Below, piece after piece: positions 17,379 to 27,080 of a stretch of DNA of 64,000 nt. The translations under genes and the position numbers were made by a program. Under the pieces are notes generated by a model. That model made no database searches. It saw only the letters and a program-made list of their open reading frames with translations, and was not told where the DNA came from. Numbering within the stretch: position 1 is the stretch's first letter; each line of letters starts with the position of its first letter. This stretch comes from Ensifer adhaerens (lineage in GTDB: Bacteria > Pseudomonadota > Alphaproteobacteria > Rhizobiales > Rhizobiaceae), in contig NZ_JABEKT010000001.1 of NCBI RefSeq assembly GCF_013283195.1, positions 2,452,509-2,516,508 of the forward strand, written 5' to 3'.

Positions 17379-18259
17379 TCTTTGGGCTCCGGTGTGAGGG
17401 ACTGGAAGTCGAATAGCTTGGGGTCGAGCAGATGCGACGGGTTCACATGGCCAAGTGCGCGCAGCATCGTATCCTTGCGGCCGGGCATGCGTCGCTCGAG
17501 ATCGGCGAGCATCGCCTTCATCGCGTTGCGCTCCAGCCCGTCCTGCGATCCGCAGAGGTCGCAAGGAATGATCGGGAACTCCATGGCTGCCGCGAACTTC
17601 GCCAGGTCGTCCTCGGCGGCATAGGCGAGCGGCCGCAGCAGCATCAGGTCGCCTTCATCGTTCAACAGCTTTGCCGGCATCGAGGCGAGCCTGCCGCCGT
17701 GGAAGAAGTTCATGAAGAAGGTTTCGAGAATGTCTTCCCGGTGATGGCCGAGGACCAGCGCATCGCAGCCCTCTTCGCGCGCGATCCGGTAGAGATTGCC
17801 GCGGCGCAGCCGCGAACAGAGCGAGCAGTAGGTGGCACCCGTCGGCACCTTTTCCTTTACGATCGAATAGGTGTCGCGATATTCGATCCGGTGCTTGACG
17901 CCGATCGAGGCCAGATATTCCGGCAGGATGTGCTTCGGAAAGTTCGGCTGGCCCTGGTCGAGATTGCAGGCGACGAGCTCGACCGGAAGCAGCCCGCGCC
18001 ATTGCAGGTCCATCAGCAAGGCCAGCAGGCTGTAGCTGTCCTTGCCGCCGGAGATCCCGATGAGCCAACGCTTGGCGCCTTTCAGCATGCCGAAATCGTC
18101 CATCGCCTGTCGCGTCTGCCGCAACAGCCGCTTGCGCAGCTTGTTGAACGAGACCGACGACGGCATGCGTTCGAAGATCGGGTGAAGGCCCGTTTCGATC
18201 TCGCCGTCTTCAACGGCATTGTCGATTGCGTCAGGCGAAAGGGCTGGCGAATGATCCAT
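17375..18259 (-). CDS. ttcA: tRNA 2-thiocytidine(32) synthetase
   Basis: TtcA adds sulfur to cytidine 32 of certain tRNAs using ATP and a [4Fe-4S] cluster. The 294-residue protein has the PP-loop S-G-G-K-D-S at residues 70-75 and two CxxC pairs, Cys145/Cys148 (C-S-L-C) and Cys233/Cys236 (C-D-L-C), as expected for the cluster-binding family. The N-terminal 30 residues are a variable extension. It lies downstream of the glutaminase gene and is coupled to the inositol monophosphatase gene. Confidence 0.93.
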   Translation of the reverse strand: MDHSPALSPDAIDNAVEDGEIETGLHPIFERMPSSVSFNKLRKRLLRQTRQAMDDFGMLKGAKRWLIGISGGKDSYSLLALLMDLQWRGLLPVELVACNLDQGQPNFPKHILPEYLASIGVKHRIEYRDTYSIVKEKVPTGATYCSLCSRLRRGNLYRIAREEGCDALVLGHHREDILETFFMNFFHGGRLASMPAKLLNDEGDLMLLRPLAYAAEDDLAKFAAAMEFPIIPCDLCGSQDGLERNAMKAMLADLERRMPGRKDTMLRALGHVNPSHLLDPKLFDFQSLTPEPKE

Positions 18260-18370
18260 GGCAACGATCCTGGAATGGCGGGCGCAGGGAAAAAGGCGCG
18301 CGGTGCGTCACGGCCAGCACTTGCCTCGTTCCTCCTGCAAGATCAAGGGAAAACGGCCCTTCGGCCGAAA

Positions 18371-19318
18371 TCAGGAGCCAAACACCGACCAGCCGGTACG
18401 CGCGGCAAGCATCTCGAGCGCGAGAGACCCCAGAAGCGAATTGCCGTTGTGGTTCAGCCCCGGCGACCAGACGGCGACGGAAGCCTTGCCGGGCGCGACG
18501 GCGAGAATGCCGCCGCCGACGCCGCTCTTGCCGGGCAGACCGACCCGGTAGGCGAAATCGCCCGAACCATCATAGTGGCCGCAGGTCAGCATCAGCGCGT
18601 TGATGCGCCGGGCGCGCTGGCGCGACACGACCGAATGCCCGGACAAGGGATTGGTGCCGCCGGCCGCCAGGAACAGACCGGCCTTGGCGAGCTGGCTGCA
18701 TGTCATCGATAGCGCGCAGTGATGGAAGTAGACGCCGAGCACATGCTCGACCGGGTGATCGAGCCGCCCGAAGGAGCGCATGAAGTTTGCAAGCGCGAAA
18801 TTGCGGAAGCCCGTTGCCGTTTCGGAGCGGGCGACCTCATGATCGATGACGATGGCGTCGTCGTCGGCGAGGTAGCGGACGAACTGCACGATCTCGCCGA
18901 TCAGTTCGCGCGGCGTGTGGCCAGCAAGGATCAGGTCGCTGATGGTGATTGCGCCGGCATTGATGAAGGGATTGCGTGGCTTGCCACCTTCCTGCTCGAG
19001 CTGGACGATCGAGTTGAAGGCCGAGCCTGAAGGTTCGCGACCGACGCGATGCCAGATGTTTTCGCCGTGTTTGCCGAGCGCCAGTGTCAGCGTGAACACC
19101 TTGGAGACACTCTGGATGGAGAACGGCACCTCGGCGTCGCCGACCCGGTGCACCTGCCCATCCGTGGTGACGATCGCCATGCCGAAGTGCTCGGGATTAA
19201 CGCGCGCGAGCTGCGGGATGTAGTCCGCGACCTTGCCCTCGCCGAGCCGTGGTGTCAGCTCGCGGTGGATATCCTCGATGATCGCCTGCAGATCCTGCGG
19301 CGTCTTCTGCTCCGGCAT
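18371..19318 (-). CDS. glsA: Glutaminase
   Basis: A 315-residue serine-dependent glutaminase of the beta-lactamase-like GlsA/YbaS family, which hydrolyses glutamine to glutamate and ammonia. The catalytic S-x-x-K motif is Ser70-Val-Ser-Lys73; N-P-F-I-N-A-G-A-I and [11 protein letters not shown] are diagnostic. The ATG at 19318 has an AGGGGA site upstream; the eight residues before it in the frame are not conserved. It is 111 bp upstream of ttcA on the same strand. Confidence 0.95.
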   Translation of the reverse strand: MPEQKTPQDLQAIIEDIHRELTPRLGEGKVADYIPQLARVNPEHFGMAIVTTDGQVHRVGDAEVPFSIQSVSKVFTLTLALGKHGENIWHRVGREPSGSAFNSIVQLEQEGGKPRNPFINAGAITISDLILAGHTPRELIGEIVQFVRYLADDDAIVIDHEVARSETATGFRNFALANFMRSFGRLDHPVEHVLGVYFHHCALSMTCSQLAKAGLFLAAGGTNPLSGHSVVSRQRARRINALMLTCGHYDGSGDFAYRVGLPGKSGVGGGILAVAPGKASVAVWSPGLNHNGNSLLGSLALEMLAARTGWSVFGS

Positions 19319-19419
19319 GCGATTTCCCCTTCCGCCGCGCACATCAGCGCTTTGTCCGTGACAAGGGCGATGCGCGACAGATCAAAACGCCACGATATCT
19401 GAAGAGATCTGAAGAGACA

Positions 19420-19447
19420 AAAAAACCGCCCGTTTCCGGGCGGTTTT
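19420..19447 (-). terminator. rpsD terminator
   Basis: AAAACCGCCCG (19422-19432) pairs with CGGGCGGTTTT (19437-19447) around a 4-nt loop. On the minus strand the stem is followed by a run of seven T residues, as expected for rpsD. Confidence 0.9.
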
Positions 19448-19476
19448 CGAAACGTTCACAAGGCCAAGGCCCCGGA

Positions 19477-20094
19477 TTAACGCGAGTAGAATTCGACGAC
19501 GAGGTGCGGTTCCATGACGACGGCGTAAGGCACGTCGGAGAGAACCGGAACGCGGACGAAGGTTGCTACCATCTTGTTGTGGTCGACTTCGATGTAGTCA
19601 GGAACGTCACGCTCAGCGAGCTGAACCGATTCGAGAACGGTCACGAGCTGCTTGGACTTTTCCTTGACTTCGATGACGTCGCCCGGCTTGCAACGGTAGG
19701 AACCGATGTTGACGCGAACGCCGTTAACCTTGACGTGGCCATGGTTGACGAACTGGCGTGCAGCGAAAACGGTCGGAACGAACTTTGCGCGGTAGACGAT
19801 CGCGTCGAGGCGCGATTCGAGCAGGCCGATCAGGTTCTCCGGGGTGTCACCCTTGCGGCGGTCAGCTTCGGCGAAGATCGCACGGAACTGCTTTTCGCGG
19901 ATGTCGCCGTAGTAGCCCTTCAGCTTCTGCTTGGCGCGCAGCTGCACACCGAAGTCCGAAAGCTTGGACTTGCGGCGCTGGCCGTGCTGGCCCGGGCCGT
20001 ATTCGCGGCGGTTAACCGGCGACTTCGGACGGCCCCAGATGTTTTCGCCCATACGGCGGTCAATTTTGTACTTGGACGATTCGCGCTTGCTCAT
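19477..20094 (-). CDS. rpsD: 30S ribosomal protein S4
   Basis: The 205-residue S4 protein binds the 5' domain of 16S rRNA early in small-subunit assembly. The start at 20094 gives the usual N-terminus [10 protein letters not shown] and has an AAGGA ribosome-binding site; the frame upstream is unrelated. The S4 RNA-binding domain spans roughly residues 95-155. It stands alone, outside the alpha ribosomal-protein operon, as is usual in rhizobia. The leader contains CCGGT/ACCGG arms (20119-20138), a possible hairpin. Confidence 0.98.
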   Translation of the reverse strand: MSKRESSKYKIDRRMGENIWGRPKSPVNRREYGPGQHGQRRKSKLSDFGVQLRAKQKLKGYYGDIREKQFRAIFAEADRRKGDTPENLIGLLESRLDAIVYRAKFVPTVFAARQFVNHGHVKVNGVRVNIGSYRCKPGDVIEVKEKSKQLVTVLESVQLAERDVPDYIEVDHNKMVATFVRVPVLSDVPYAVVMEPHLVVEFYSR

Positions 20095-20269
20095 CGCATT
20101 TCCTTTCAGTCTGTTACACCGGTCTGTTGCCAAACCGGATCAAGGAAACACGCCCTCCTCTGAACCCATTTTGAGAGTTCTGACAGGATTCTCACGATCA
20201 CGATGCCGGAGAAACCACGGGACATGTCAAATGAAACACCGGACATTTCTGCCCGGCGTTGGGGCGGCT

Positions 20270-20848
20270 TTAGGGCTTCCGATCGGCATTGTCAAACAAA
20301 ATCGCCGTATTAGGGGCCATTTCAGGCGGGGTCGCCGGCTGCTGGCTTTCCAGCGAAACAAGCAGCTTCTTCAGAAGCGCTGCCAGTGCGACACGTTCCT
20401 CTGGCCCAAGACCTCCGAGATAGCGCGCCTCGCTCGCCATGTCAGCCCGAAATGCGGCTTCTGCGAGCGCTACGCCCTTCTCCGTCAACCCAACCACGCT
20501 GCTGCGTCCATCCGATGCCGAACGCTCGCGCAGGATCAGCCCTGCCTTCTGCAACCGATCAAGCCGATGTGTCAGTCCGCCCGACGAAATCATCAGCAAT
20601 GTATAGAGGTCGGTCGGCGTCTGGCGATACGGAGGGCCGGAGCGCCTGAGCGTCGAGATCACGTCGAATTCGCCGCGGTCGAGACCGAAGGAGGCAAAGG
20701 TCTCCTCGATCGACGGACGCACCAGATTCGAAAGCCGGTAGGCGCGCCCGAGAATGGTCATTGGCTCCGTATCGAGGTCCGGCAATTCGCGATCCCATTG
20801 CGCCCGCAACCGGTCGACGTGGTCCCTCTTCACTTGCTCATCCTGCAT
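20270..20848 (-). CDS. MarR family transcriptional regulator
   Basis: The 192-residue protein has a central MarR winged helix (about residues 60-130) with the wing motif R-S-A-S-D-G-R-S and the following V-x-L-T-E-K-G. N- and C-terminal helices would form the dimer. It is divergent from a cupin gene; two near-identical palindromes fill the 112-bp gap and are the obvious binding sites. MarR proteins usually repress themselves and the adjacent gene and are released by a small phenolic or oxidant ligand. Confidence 0.9.
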   Translation of the reverse strand: MQDEQVKRDHVDRLRAQWDRELPDLDTEPMTILGRAYRLSNLVRPSIEETFASFGLDRGEFDVISTLRRSGPPYRQTPTDLYTLLMISSGGLTHRLDRLQKAGLILRERSASDGRSSVVGLTEKGVALAEAAFRADMASEARYLGGLGPEERVALAALLKKLLVSLESQQPATPPEMAPNTAILFDNADRKP

Positions 20849-20874
20849 CGTCTACTCCGCGGCCTCCAGCAATA

Positions 20875-20892
20875 TATCTTGACGAGAAGATA
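20875..20892. promoter_or_regulatory. MarR operator copy 1
   Basis: TATCTT-N6-AAGATA, a perfect 6-bp inverted repeat. It begins 26 bp from the start codon of the MarR gene. Confidence 0.65.
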
Positions 20893-20903
20893 TTTTGGCA
20901 TAA

Positions 20904-20921
20904 TATCTTCTCATCAAGATA
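20904..20921. promoter_or_regulatory. MarR operator copy 2
   Basis: A second TATCTT-N6-AAGATA. Its centre lies 29 bp from the first, and it matches the reverse complement of copy 1 at 17 of 18 positions. It is on the cupin side of the divergent promoter. Confidence 0.65.
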
Positions 20922-20960
20922 ACTCATTCGAACCAGCAAACCAACCCGATGGAGATCAGC

Positions 20961-21296
20961 ATGTTTCATGTCATTCCGCGCGCAGAGCAGAAGCAGAGCC
21001 CTAACCGGACGATCCTGTTCGAGGGCGGACAATACGGCACGCCGGTTTCACTCTTCTTGATGAATGCGGAGCCTGGCCAAGGTCCGGCGCTTCACCTCCA
21101 CCCCTATCCGGAGACCTGGCTCATTCATTCCGGCGAGGCGGAGTTCACGGTCGGCGAAGAGACGCTTATCGGCAAGGCCGGCGACATCATCGTCGTCGAT
21201 CCCGGCACGCCGCACCGTTTCGTCAACAGCGGCGACACTCGGCTGGAGATGACCTGCATCCATGCGTCCGACCGTGTGATTCAGGAATGGCTTTGA
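20961..21296 (+). CDS. Single-domain cupin protein
   Basis: A 111-residue cupin with the two classic motifs: H-L-H-P-Y-P-E-T-W-L-I-H-S-G (metal ligands His, His, Glu) and P-G-T-P-H-R-F-V-N-S-G (third His). It likely folds as a small metal-dependent beta-barrel; the reaction is unknown. The ATG at 20961 is preferred because GGAGA lies six bases upstream; an in-frame ATG at 20949 would add four residues. It is under probable control of the divergent MarR protein. Confidence 0.85.
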   Translation: MFHVIPRAEQKQSPNRTILFEGGQYGTPVSLFLMNAEPGQGPALHLHPYPETWLIHSGEAEFTVGEETLIGKAGDIIVVDPGTPHRFVNSGDTRLEMTCIHASDRVIQEWL

Positions 21297-21382
21297 CGCC
21301 ACGCACGCGACAGGCGGGGGCGTGTATCGCGGCCGTCTCGTCATTAAGCAACCGGAACTGAAGCCTCGAACGGAGGTCGCGC

Positions 21383-22897
21383 CTATTCAGCTGCAGCCGC
21401 GGACGGATCCATGGCATCCGGCCCGTTCGCGTCGCCCGGAGCGGTTTCGCAGCCAAGGTCGGGAAAGGCGACGATTCGCTTGCCGCTGAAATCGGCATGG
21501 ACGACGATCAGCCCATTTTCCTCGAAATAGCCGAGCAGCCGCCGGGCGCGACGGGCGGAATGGGTGCCGTAGGCCCGTGCGATCATTGCGTCCGACGGGC
21601 ATGCAAGGCCGCGCACGGCGGCCTGCGCCATCATCAGGAAAACGCCTTGCAGGTCCTCGGTGACGCGATCGGCTAGCCGGAGGGCAGATGCCCAGGCGTC
21701 CGTGGCTGCGGTCTCCGCATCGACGCCCGAGCGCGCGATTGCCATCTTGCGCCGGAAGGCGCTCAGCGACAGGGCTGCACCCGGAACGCGCCGGATTCGA
21801 CAACGCACGAGAAAGTCCTGGAACAGCTCGGCATCAGGCCGGAATGCGGCATCGGGATTGGCAAGAATCTCGGCAAGCAGGCTGTCGAGCAGCGCGCCAC
21901 GCTCTTCCGACGACATTTCCGGCTGAGCAGGTTTCACCTCGATCGGCGCCATAGGCTCCGGACGCGGACGCGACAGTTCGGCGAGAATATCTGTGGCCGG
22001 GCGCGGCGGTGGTGCGGCACGACGCACAAGCGGCCGGGTCAGTTCGTCGGCGTCGGGCGTAAAGATCAGGTCTTCCACATCCTGCGGCGCTTCCGGCAAT
22101 GGCATCAGCTTGGGGCTCGTCGAGCGTGCCGAGGTCTCGACGGCGCCGATGGTCACCTTCAGCGGACGACGCGACAGCGCCGGGCCGAGGGCGACGAAGG
22201 AGCCGCGCTTCAGATCGCGGAACATTTCCGCGGTCCGGCGATCCATGCCGAGCAGATCGGCGGCACGCAGCATGTCGATATCGAGGAAGGTCCGGCCCAT
22301 CAGGAAGTTGGACGCTTCTGCCGCAACGTTCTTGGCAAGCTTTGCCAGGCGCTGGGTGGCGATGACGCCGGCAAGCCCACGCTTACGTCCACGACACATG
22401 AGATTGGTCATGGCGCCGAGCGAAATCTTGCGGACTTCTTCGGTGACATCGCCGGCAACCGACGGCGCAAACATCTGCGCTTCGTCGACGACCACGAGCA
22501 CGGGGTACCAGTATTCCCGGTCCGCATCGAACATGGCGTTGAGGAACACGCCGGCGCTGCGCATCTGCTGGTCGATATCGAGCCCTTCGAGCGACAGAAC
22601 GCAGGAAACACGATGCTGGCGAATGCGGGTGGCAATGCCGATCAATTCAGCGTCGGTGCGCTCGCCCTCGACCACCACATGGCCGAACTTGTCGGCGAGC
22701 GTGACGAAATCGCCCTCGGGGTCGATGATGCATTGCTGCACCCAAGGGGCGGATTGCTCGAGCAGACGACGCAAGAGGTGCGACTTGCCGGAGCCGGAAT
22801 TGCCCTGCACCAAAAGACGGGTCGCCAGAAGCTCCTCGATATCGAGAGAAGCCGAAGTCCCTTCGGACGTCGCTCCCATGTCGATGCCGACTTTCAT
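21383..22897 (-). CDS. HerA/VirB4-like (DUF87) ATPase
   Basis: The 504-residue protein has an N-terminal P-loop ATPase core: Walker A G-N-S-G-S-G-K-S at 32-39 and Walker B V-L-V-V-V-D-E-A-Q at 133-141, with the arginine-rich C-R-G-R-K-R-G and A-T-Q-R-L motifs of the HerA/FtsK superfamily. Residues 270-330 are a proline-rich linker; the C-terminal 170 residues look like a winged-helix module (R-R-A-R-R-L-L-G-Y-F-E-E-N-G-L). No nurA-type nuclease or secretion gene is adjacent, so the partner is unknown. It could be a chromosomal DNA-processing helicase. Confidence 0.8.
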   Translation of the reverse strand: MKVGIDMGATSEGTSASLDIEELLATRLLVQGNSGSGKSHLLRRLLEQSAPWVQQCIIDPEGDFVTLADKFGHVVVEGERTDAELIGIATRIRQHRVSCVLSLEGLDIDQQMRSAGVFLNAMFDADREYWYPVLVVVDEAQMFAPSVAGDVTEEVRKISLGAMTNLMCRGRKRGLAGVIATQRLAKLAKNVAAEASNFLMGRTFLDIDMLRAADLLGMDRRTAEMFRDLKRGSFVALGPALSRRPLKVTIGAVETSARSTSPKLMPLPEAPQDVEDLIFTPDADELTRPLVRRAAPPPRPATDILAELSRPRPEPMAPIEVKPAQPEMSSEERGALLDSLLAEILANPDAAFRPDAELFQDFLVRCRIRRVPGAALSLSAFRRKMAIARSGVDAETAATDAWASALRLADRVTEDLQGVFLMMAQAAVRGLACPSDAMIARAYGTHSARRARRLLGYFEENGLIVVHADFSGKRIVAFPDLGCETAPGDANGPDAMDPSAAAAE

Positions 22898-23115
22898 CTG
22901 TACCTCATCCTGCCTTTAGGGCGTTCGTCGTTTGGGCAGAGCAGCAGATGCGCTCTACCTCTGTTTTACGCATTTCCTGACGGAAAACCGCTTCGCATTT
23001 TCCTGGACATGCTCTGGCTGATGTCGGGCGCGCGCCCGCAAGCCCTGAGGCTTAGCACCCTTCCCCGCAGTTTTCCCGGTTCAAAGCGAGAAACCCACAG
23101 ATAAGAAGACTTCGT

Positions 23116-23913
23116 TTACCGCACTGTCAGTCCGAAGCCCTGCATCAGCCGGCGGGTCGAAAAATCCGGCTTTCCTGAGGTGAAGATTGCCGGGTCCTCG
23201 CCGTTCAACGGTGCGAAGCCATTGGGCAGTGGCACCAGCGAGCGTGCGCGCCGCGCAATCGCCTCGGCCGGATCCAGCCAGTCGACCGGCCATGGCGCGA
23301 GCTTGCGGAACAGGTTGGCCATGAACGGATAATGCGTGCAGGCGAGAACGACGATATCGGTCTTGCGGCTGTCCATCTCGATGAAGCACGGCTCGATTTC
23401 GGCCAGCACCTCGGCGTCGTCGAGCTTCTCGCCACGAATATAGGCCTCTGCCATCCTGGCGAGGTTTTCGGAGCCGACCAGGCGGACATGACATTGGCTG
23501 GCAAAGGACTGGATCAGGTCGCGCGTATAGGCGCGCTTGACCGTGCCCGGCGTCGCCAGAACGGAAACGAGTCCGGAGCGCGTCCGCTCGGCCGCCGGCT
23601 TGATCGCCGGCACGGTGCCAACGAAGGTCATCTGAGGAAAAGCGGCGCGCAGATCGGCACCGACCAGCGTGAAGGCAGTGTTGCAGGCAATGACGCAGAT
23701 TTCGGGGTCGTGCTCGGTCAAAAGGCGACCGAAGAGCGCGATGACATGTGCCCGCAGCGCCTCCTCCTCCCAGCCCCCATAGGGGAAGCCGGCATCGTCG
23801 GCGATATAGATGAAATGCCGCTCCGGCATCAGCACCCGCGCCTCGCGCAGGACCGTCAGTCCTCCGATGCCGCTGTCGAAGACGAGGATGGGTTTCAGGT
23901 CAGTCGCTGTCAC
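23116..23913 (-). CDS. murI: Glutamate racemase
   Basis: MurI makes D-glutamate for peptidoglycan. The 265-residue protein has F-D-S-G-I-G-G at the start and the two catalytic cysteines Cys77 (A-C-N-T-A) and Cys192 (A-C-T-H-Y-P). The usual P-Y-G motif is present. It begins with a GTG at 23913 and overlaps the end of trmJ by 14 bases, so the two are translationally linked. Confidence 0.95.
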   Translation of the reverse strand: MTATDLKPILVFDSGIGGLTVLREARVLMPERHFIYIADDAGFPYGGWEEEALRAHVIALFGRLLTEHDPEICVIACNTAFTLVGADLRAAFPQMTFVGTVPAIKPAAERTRSGLVSVLATPGTVKRAYTRDLIQSFASQCHVRLVGSENLARMAEAYIRGEKLDDAEVLAEIEPCFIEMDSRKTDIVVLACTHYPFMANLFRKLAPWPVDWLDPAEAIARRARSLVPLPNGFAPLNGEDPAIFTSGKPDFSTRRLMQGFGLTVR

Positions 23914-24745
23914 CGCTGTCTGATGCCTTCTTGTTTGCCTCCGCCCTGCTGCTATCGGCAGGAGCGCCGGAACCCCGGGGATGTTCGCGCGAAAACCGGT
24001 CGAGCGACGAGATAACGCCGCGCAGCACCCGGATTTCCGTTTCGGTAAAGGATGGTCTGGTCAGAACGGTTCGCAGATTTTCCACCAATTTCGGCTTTTT
24101 GTCGGCGGAGCGGAAATAGTTGCGCGCTTCGAGCGCATCTTCCAGATGATCAAACAGCCCCTGCAGATCGTCCTTCTTCGCCGGACGCTGCTCCAGCGCC
24201 TGGAAGGACGTCTGGTCTTCGCTTTCCATGCCGGTTTTCAGCCACTCATAGGACATGAGCAGCACGGCCTGGGCAAGGTTGAGCGAGGCAAAGGCCGGGT
24301 TCACGGGAAAAGTGACGATCTCGTCGGCAAGCGCCACCTCCTCGTTGGTGAGGCCTGTGCGCTCGCGACCGAAGATGATGCCGGTCGCCTCGCCGGCGGT
24401 GAAGCGTTGCCTCAGCGTACGCGCCGCCACGATCGGCGAGCGCACCGGCTTGTAGCCGTAGCGGTCGCGCGCCGTCGTCGCATAGACGAAGTTGAGGTCG
24501 GCGATCGCCTCTTCCAGCGTGTCATAGAGCTTGGCGCCCTCGATGACGTGGTCGGCGCGGCTGGCGGCAGATTGCGCCTTTTCGTTCGGCCAGCCGTCGC
24601 GCGGGTTGACGAGGCGCAATTCCGACAGGCCGAAATTGGCCATGGCGCGGGCAACCATGCCGATGTTCTCGCCGAGCTGCGGATAGGCGAGAATGATCGC
24701 CGGCCCTTCGGTCAGGAGTTCTCGTTCGCTGTTCGTGCCTGCCAT
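23900..24745 (-). CDS. trmJ: TrmJ-type tRNA (Cm32/Um32) methyltransferase
   Basis: A SPOUT-class RNA 2'-O-methyltransferase of 281 residues. The knot region shows [15 protein letters not shown] and [11 protein letters not shown], which are diagnostic of the TrmJ/LasT branch. The C-terminal 100 residues form a helical extension ending in a charged tail. ATG at 24745 is preferred over the upstream extension because the conserved [14 protein letters not shown] follows closely. It may share a transcript with murI. Confidence 0.88.
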   Translation of the reverse strand: MAGTNSERELLTEGPAIILAYPQLGENIGMVARAMANFGLSELRLVNPRDGWPNEKAQSAASRADHVIEGAKLYDTLEEAIADLNFVYATTARDRYGYKPVRSPIVAARTLRQRFTAGEATGIIFGRERTGLTNEEVALADEIVTFPVNPAFASLNLAQAVLLMSYEWLKTGMESEDQTSFQALEQRPAKKDDLQGLFDHLEDALEARNYFRSADKKPKLVENLRTVLTRPSFTETEIRVLRGVISSLDRFSREHPRGSGAPADSSRAEANKKASDSGDSD

Positions 24746-24823
24746 GTCTTTCGCCTTCGTCTTCTGTTCGGCGCTTCCCTCGCACAAAAGCCCGGAAAGT
24801 TAAAGTCCAGGCATCGGTGGAGG

Positions 24824-26806
24824 TCAGCCCACCGCTGGATGCAGGCGGTTGAGCGAGATGCCGATCATCTCGAGCCCCAGCCCGGCATCGTCCTTCGATA
24901 TCGGCAGGTGGCGGTCGACCGGTCCGGAGACGCGGCCGACATCGTAGAAGTAGCCCGCTCCCTTTTCCTCGATCGAACGAACGAGCGCGAGGTTTTCGTC
25001 GATGTCGCTGAGGAATGTCGGGTCAACGGCTTCGTCGGCGACGCGTCGGGCAAATACGCGCGCCCAATAGGTGCAGCCCATGAAGATCGCCAGCGTCTGT
25101 CGGACATGCCCCGGACGCGTGACCAGCTGCCAGGACACGCCGAGCGGCTTTGCGGCGGCCGCAAGATCGCGGTAGGCGCGATCCAGCGCCTGCGACCGCA
25201 CGATCAGCGCCATGCCCGAGGCACCCTCCTTGGCCGCTTGCAGCAGGCCCGTCAGTTCGCCGCACCAGGATTTGATGGCCAGATCGAGGGACGTTCGCGT
25301 TCGTGTCGGAAAGACGACGAAGGCAACCGCAGCACCGGCGATCGAGCCGATCAGGGTTTCCTCCAGGCGCAGCTGCAGCAACTCAGGCGTAAGCACACCC
25401 ATCAGGCTGTAGAGCAGCGACAGGACGACGGAGACGAAGAACGTCATTGTCGCATAGGAAACCGCAAGGAAGTAGAAGGCAAGAAAGACGCAAAGCGCAC
25501 TGAGCGGCAGCACGAGATAGATATTGCCGGCGACCAGGGTGCCGGCGACGATGCCAACCACGATCCCGAACAGCGTACCGGCCGAGCGCTGCAGCGCCTT
25601 GACCGCCGTGTCGCCGCGCGACCGCGTGTTGGTGAAGACGAGGAAGGCGGCCAGCACCGCCCAGAACCAGCGATCGCGCGACAGCATCAGCCCGAAGACC
25701 ATGGCGATCCCTGCGGCAAGCGTGATCTGGATTGCGGACTTAAGCGCCGGATTGTCGAACGACAGGTTCAGCCGCGTTGCAGCCCGGCCGCTTTCGGGTT
25801 CGCTGGGGTCATCGAGGTCATGCTCGTCGAGCTTTGACAGGCTGCCCGCCAGCCGCTGCCGGACATTTCGCAGCCATGAGAGCGCCTTAACCGTTTCGGC
25901 GAGCCGCTCGTTTGTTCTGTCGATGCGTGCAGTCTCCGCTTCGATTTCGGCGGAGTTGCGTGCAAGCATCGCTTCGATCAAGGCCACGGGCGGCATGGCC
26001 TGAAGGCTGAGGACGATCACACTCTCTGCTGCCAGATGCAGGTCGAAGAGGTTGATCACCACATCCGACGAGGCCAAGCCCGGCTCGGGCTCCGGGCGTC
26101 GGTTCTCCGTCGGGATGAAACTTTCCGCCATCAACACCGCCTCCTTGAGGCGTTCTTCCCTGCGGTGAAGCCGGGTGCGGTCGGTTTCGAGCAGCATCGG
26201 TTTGCGCGCGACGTCGAGCAATTCCTCCAGCATTTGGTCGACGCGCTGCTGGACGCTGGCTGCAGCGCGCATGAGATCGCGGTAGCGGTTGTCGGGCAAA
26301 AGGACGGTGCGGACGAGATGTGCAACCGTCGCCGAGACCGCAGCGCCAAGAAACAGCGCCGGCAACTGATCGGCGGTCGGGCGCAGATATGCACCGATGA
26401 AATAGGACATGAAGGCGAACATGCCGACGGCGAACCAACGCGCTCCGAACGATCTGCCATAAACCGCCAGGAAGATGATCAGCAGGAAGACGACATCAGA
26501 GACATAGCGATGACTCTCGAGCAGCGAGGCCAGTGCCACCATCGAGACGCCGGCGACGACGGCGATCACGCGGGTTACCAGCTGTTCGCCATGGGTGCGA
26601 TCGCGCACGGCAAGGCCGCCCTCGATAGACAGAGAAACGGCAAGGCCATAGGCGGCCGATGGCAGTGGCGCTACGAGATAATGGAAAGCCATCAGCAGCA
26701 GAACCGACGAAACGATCGTCGCGGTGATGCGCGTTGCCTGCCGCAGCCGCGAAAAGGCGGGGTCGTTGGCGAGAAGCCAATCGCGCACGCGGGAACGAAT
26801 TTCCAT
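24824..26806 (-). CDS. FUSC family inner-membrane protein
   Basis: The 660-residue protein has two bundles of about five to six membrane helices (roughly residues 25-165 and 345-480) separated by a soluble helical region, the typical duplicated FUSC/YccS/AaeB layout. Relatives export aromatic carboxylic acids or similar compounds. No membrane-fusion partner lies next to it, so the efflux role is by family only. The start ATG at 26806 lies 274 bp from the divergent icd gene. Confidence 0.82.
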   Translation of the reverse strand: MEIRSRVRDWLLANDPAFSRLRQATRITATIVSSVLLLMAFHYLVAPLPSAAYGLAVSLSIEGGLAVRDRTHGEQLVTRVIAVVAGVSMVALASLLESHRYVSDVVFLLIIFLAVYGRSFGARWFAVGMFAFMSYFIGAYLRPTADQLPALFLGAAVSATVAHLVRTVLLPDNRYRDLMRAAASVQQRVDQMLEELLDVARKPMLLETDRTRLHRREERLKEAVLMAESFIPTENRRPEPEPGLASSDVVINLFDLHLAAESVIVLSLQAMPPVALIEAMLARNSAEIEAETARIDRTNERLAETVKALSWLRNVRQRLAGSLSKLDEHDLDDPSEPESGRAATRLNLSFDNPALKSAIQITLAAGIAMVFGLMLSRDRWFWAVLAAFLVFTNTRSRGDTAVKALQRSAGTLFGIVVGIVAGTLVAGNIYLVLPLSALCVFLAFYFLAVSYATMTFFVSVVLSLLYSLMGVLTPELLQLRLEETLIGSIAGAAVAFVVFPTRTRTSLDLAIKSWCGELTGLLQAAKEGASGMALIVRSQALDRAYRDLAAAAKPLGVSWQLVTRPGHVRQTLAIFMGCTYWARVFARRVADEAVDPTFLSDIDENLALVRSIEEKGAGYFYDVGRVSGPVDRHLPISKDDAGLGLEMIGISLNRLHPAVG

Positions 26807-26983
26807 CGGTTGCCTTTGCCTGCCGCGGCGGCCAACGAGCGGCGCCGCTTCGCTGCTCTCTTCTGATTAACGTCGCCTCCGATCTTTTCAAGGCATGAGA
26901 CAGATTAAAACCCCTCGAAAATGCCGTCCGTCCCCCTGCCTTGAGGTCGTTTGAACCTCCACCCAAAGTTTCAGTCAAGCATG

Positions 26984-27012
26984 CTTTGCCTTGCCGTTTC
27001 ACAATGCTATAG
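26984..27012 (+). promoter_or_regulatory. Candidate sigma-70 promoter of icd
   Basis: CTTTGC (26984-26989) and CTATAG (27007-27012) are separated by 17 bp and resemble the rhizobial CTTGAC-N17-CTATAT consensus. Transcription would begin near 27019, giving a leader of about 60 bases. Confidence 0.45.
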
Positions 27013-27080
27013 GGCACTGGATTTTTCTAAAGAGGAAGGGACATCGCTCCCGCTGTCCCGCTAAACTACGAGGCATTTTC

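Noticed and set aside
23981-25837. 618-residue plus-strand frame opposite trmJ and the FUSC gene
   Set aside because: It spans two genuine minus-strand genes and their intergenic gap, with no coding signature of its own.
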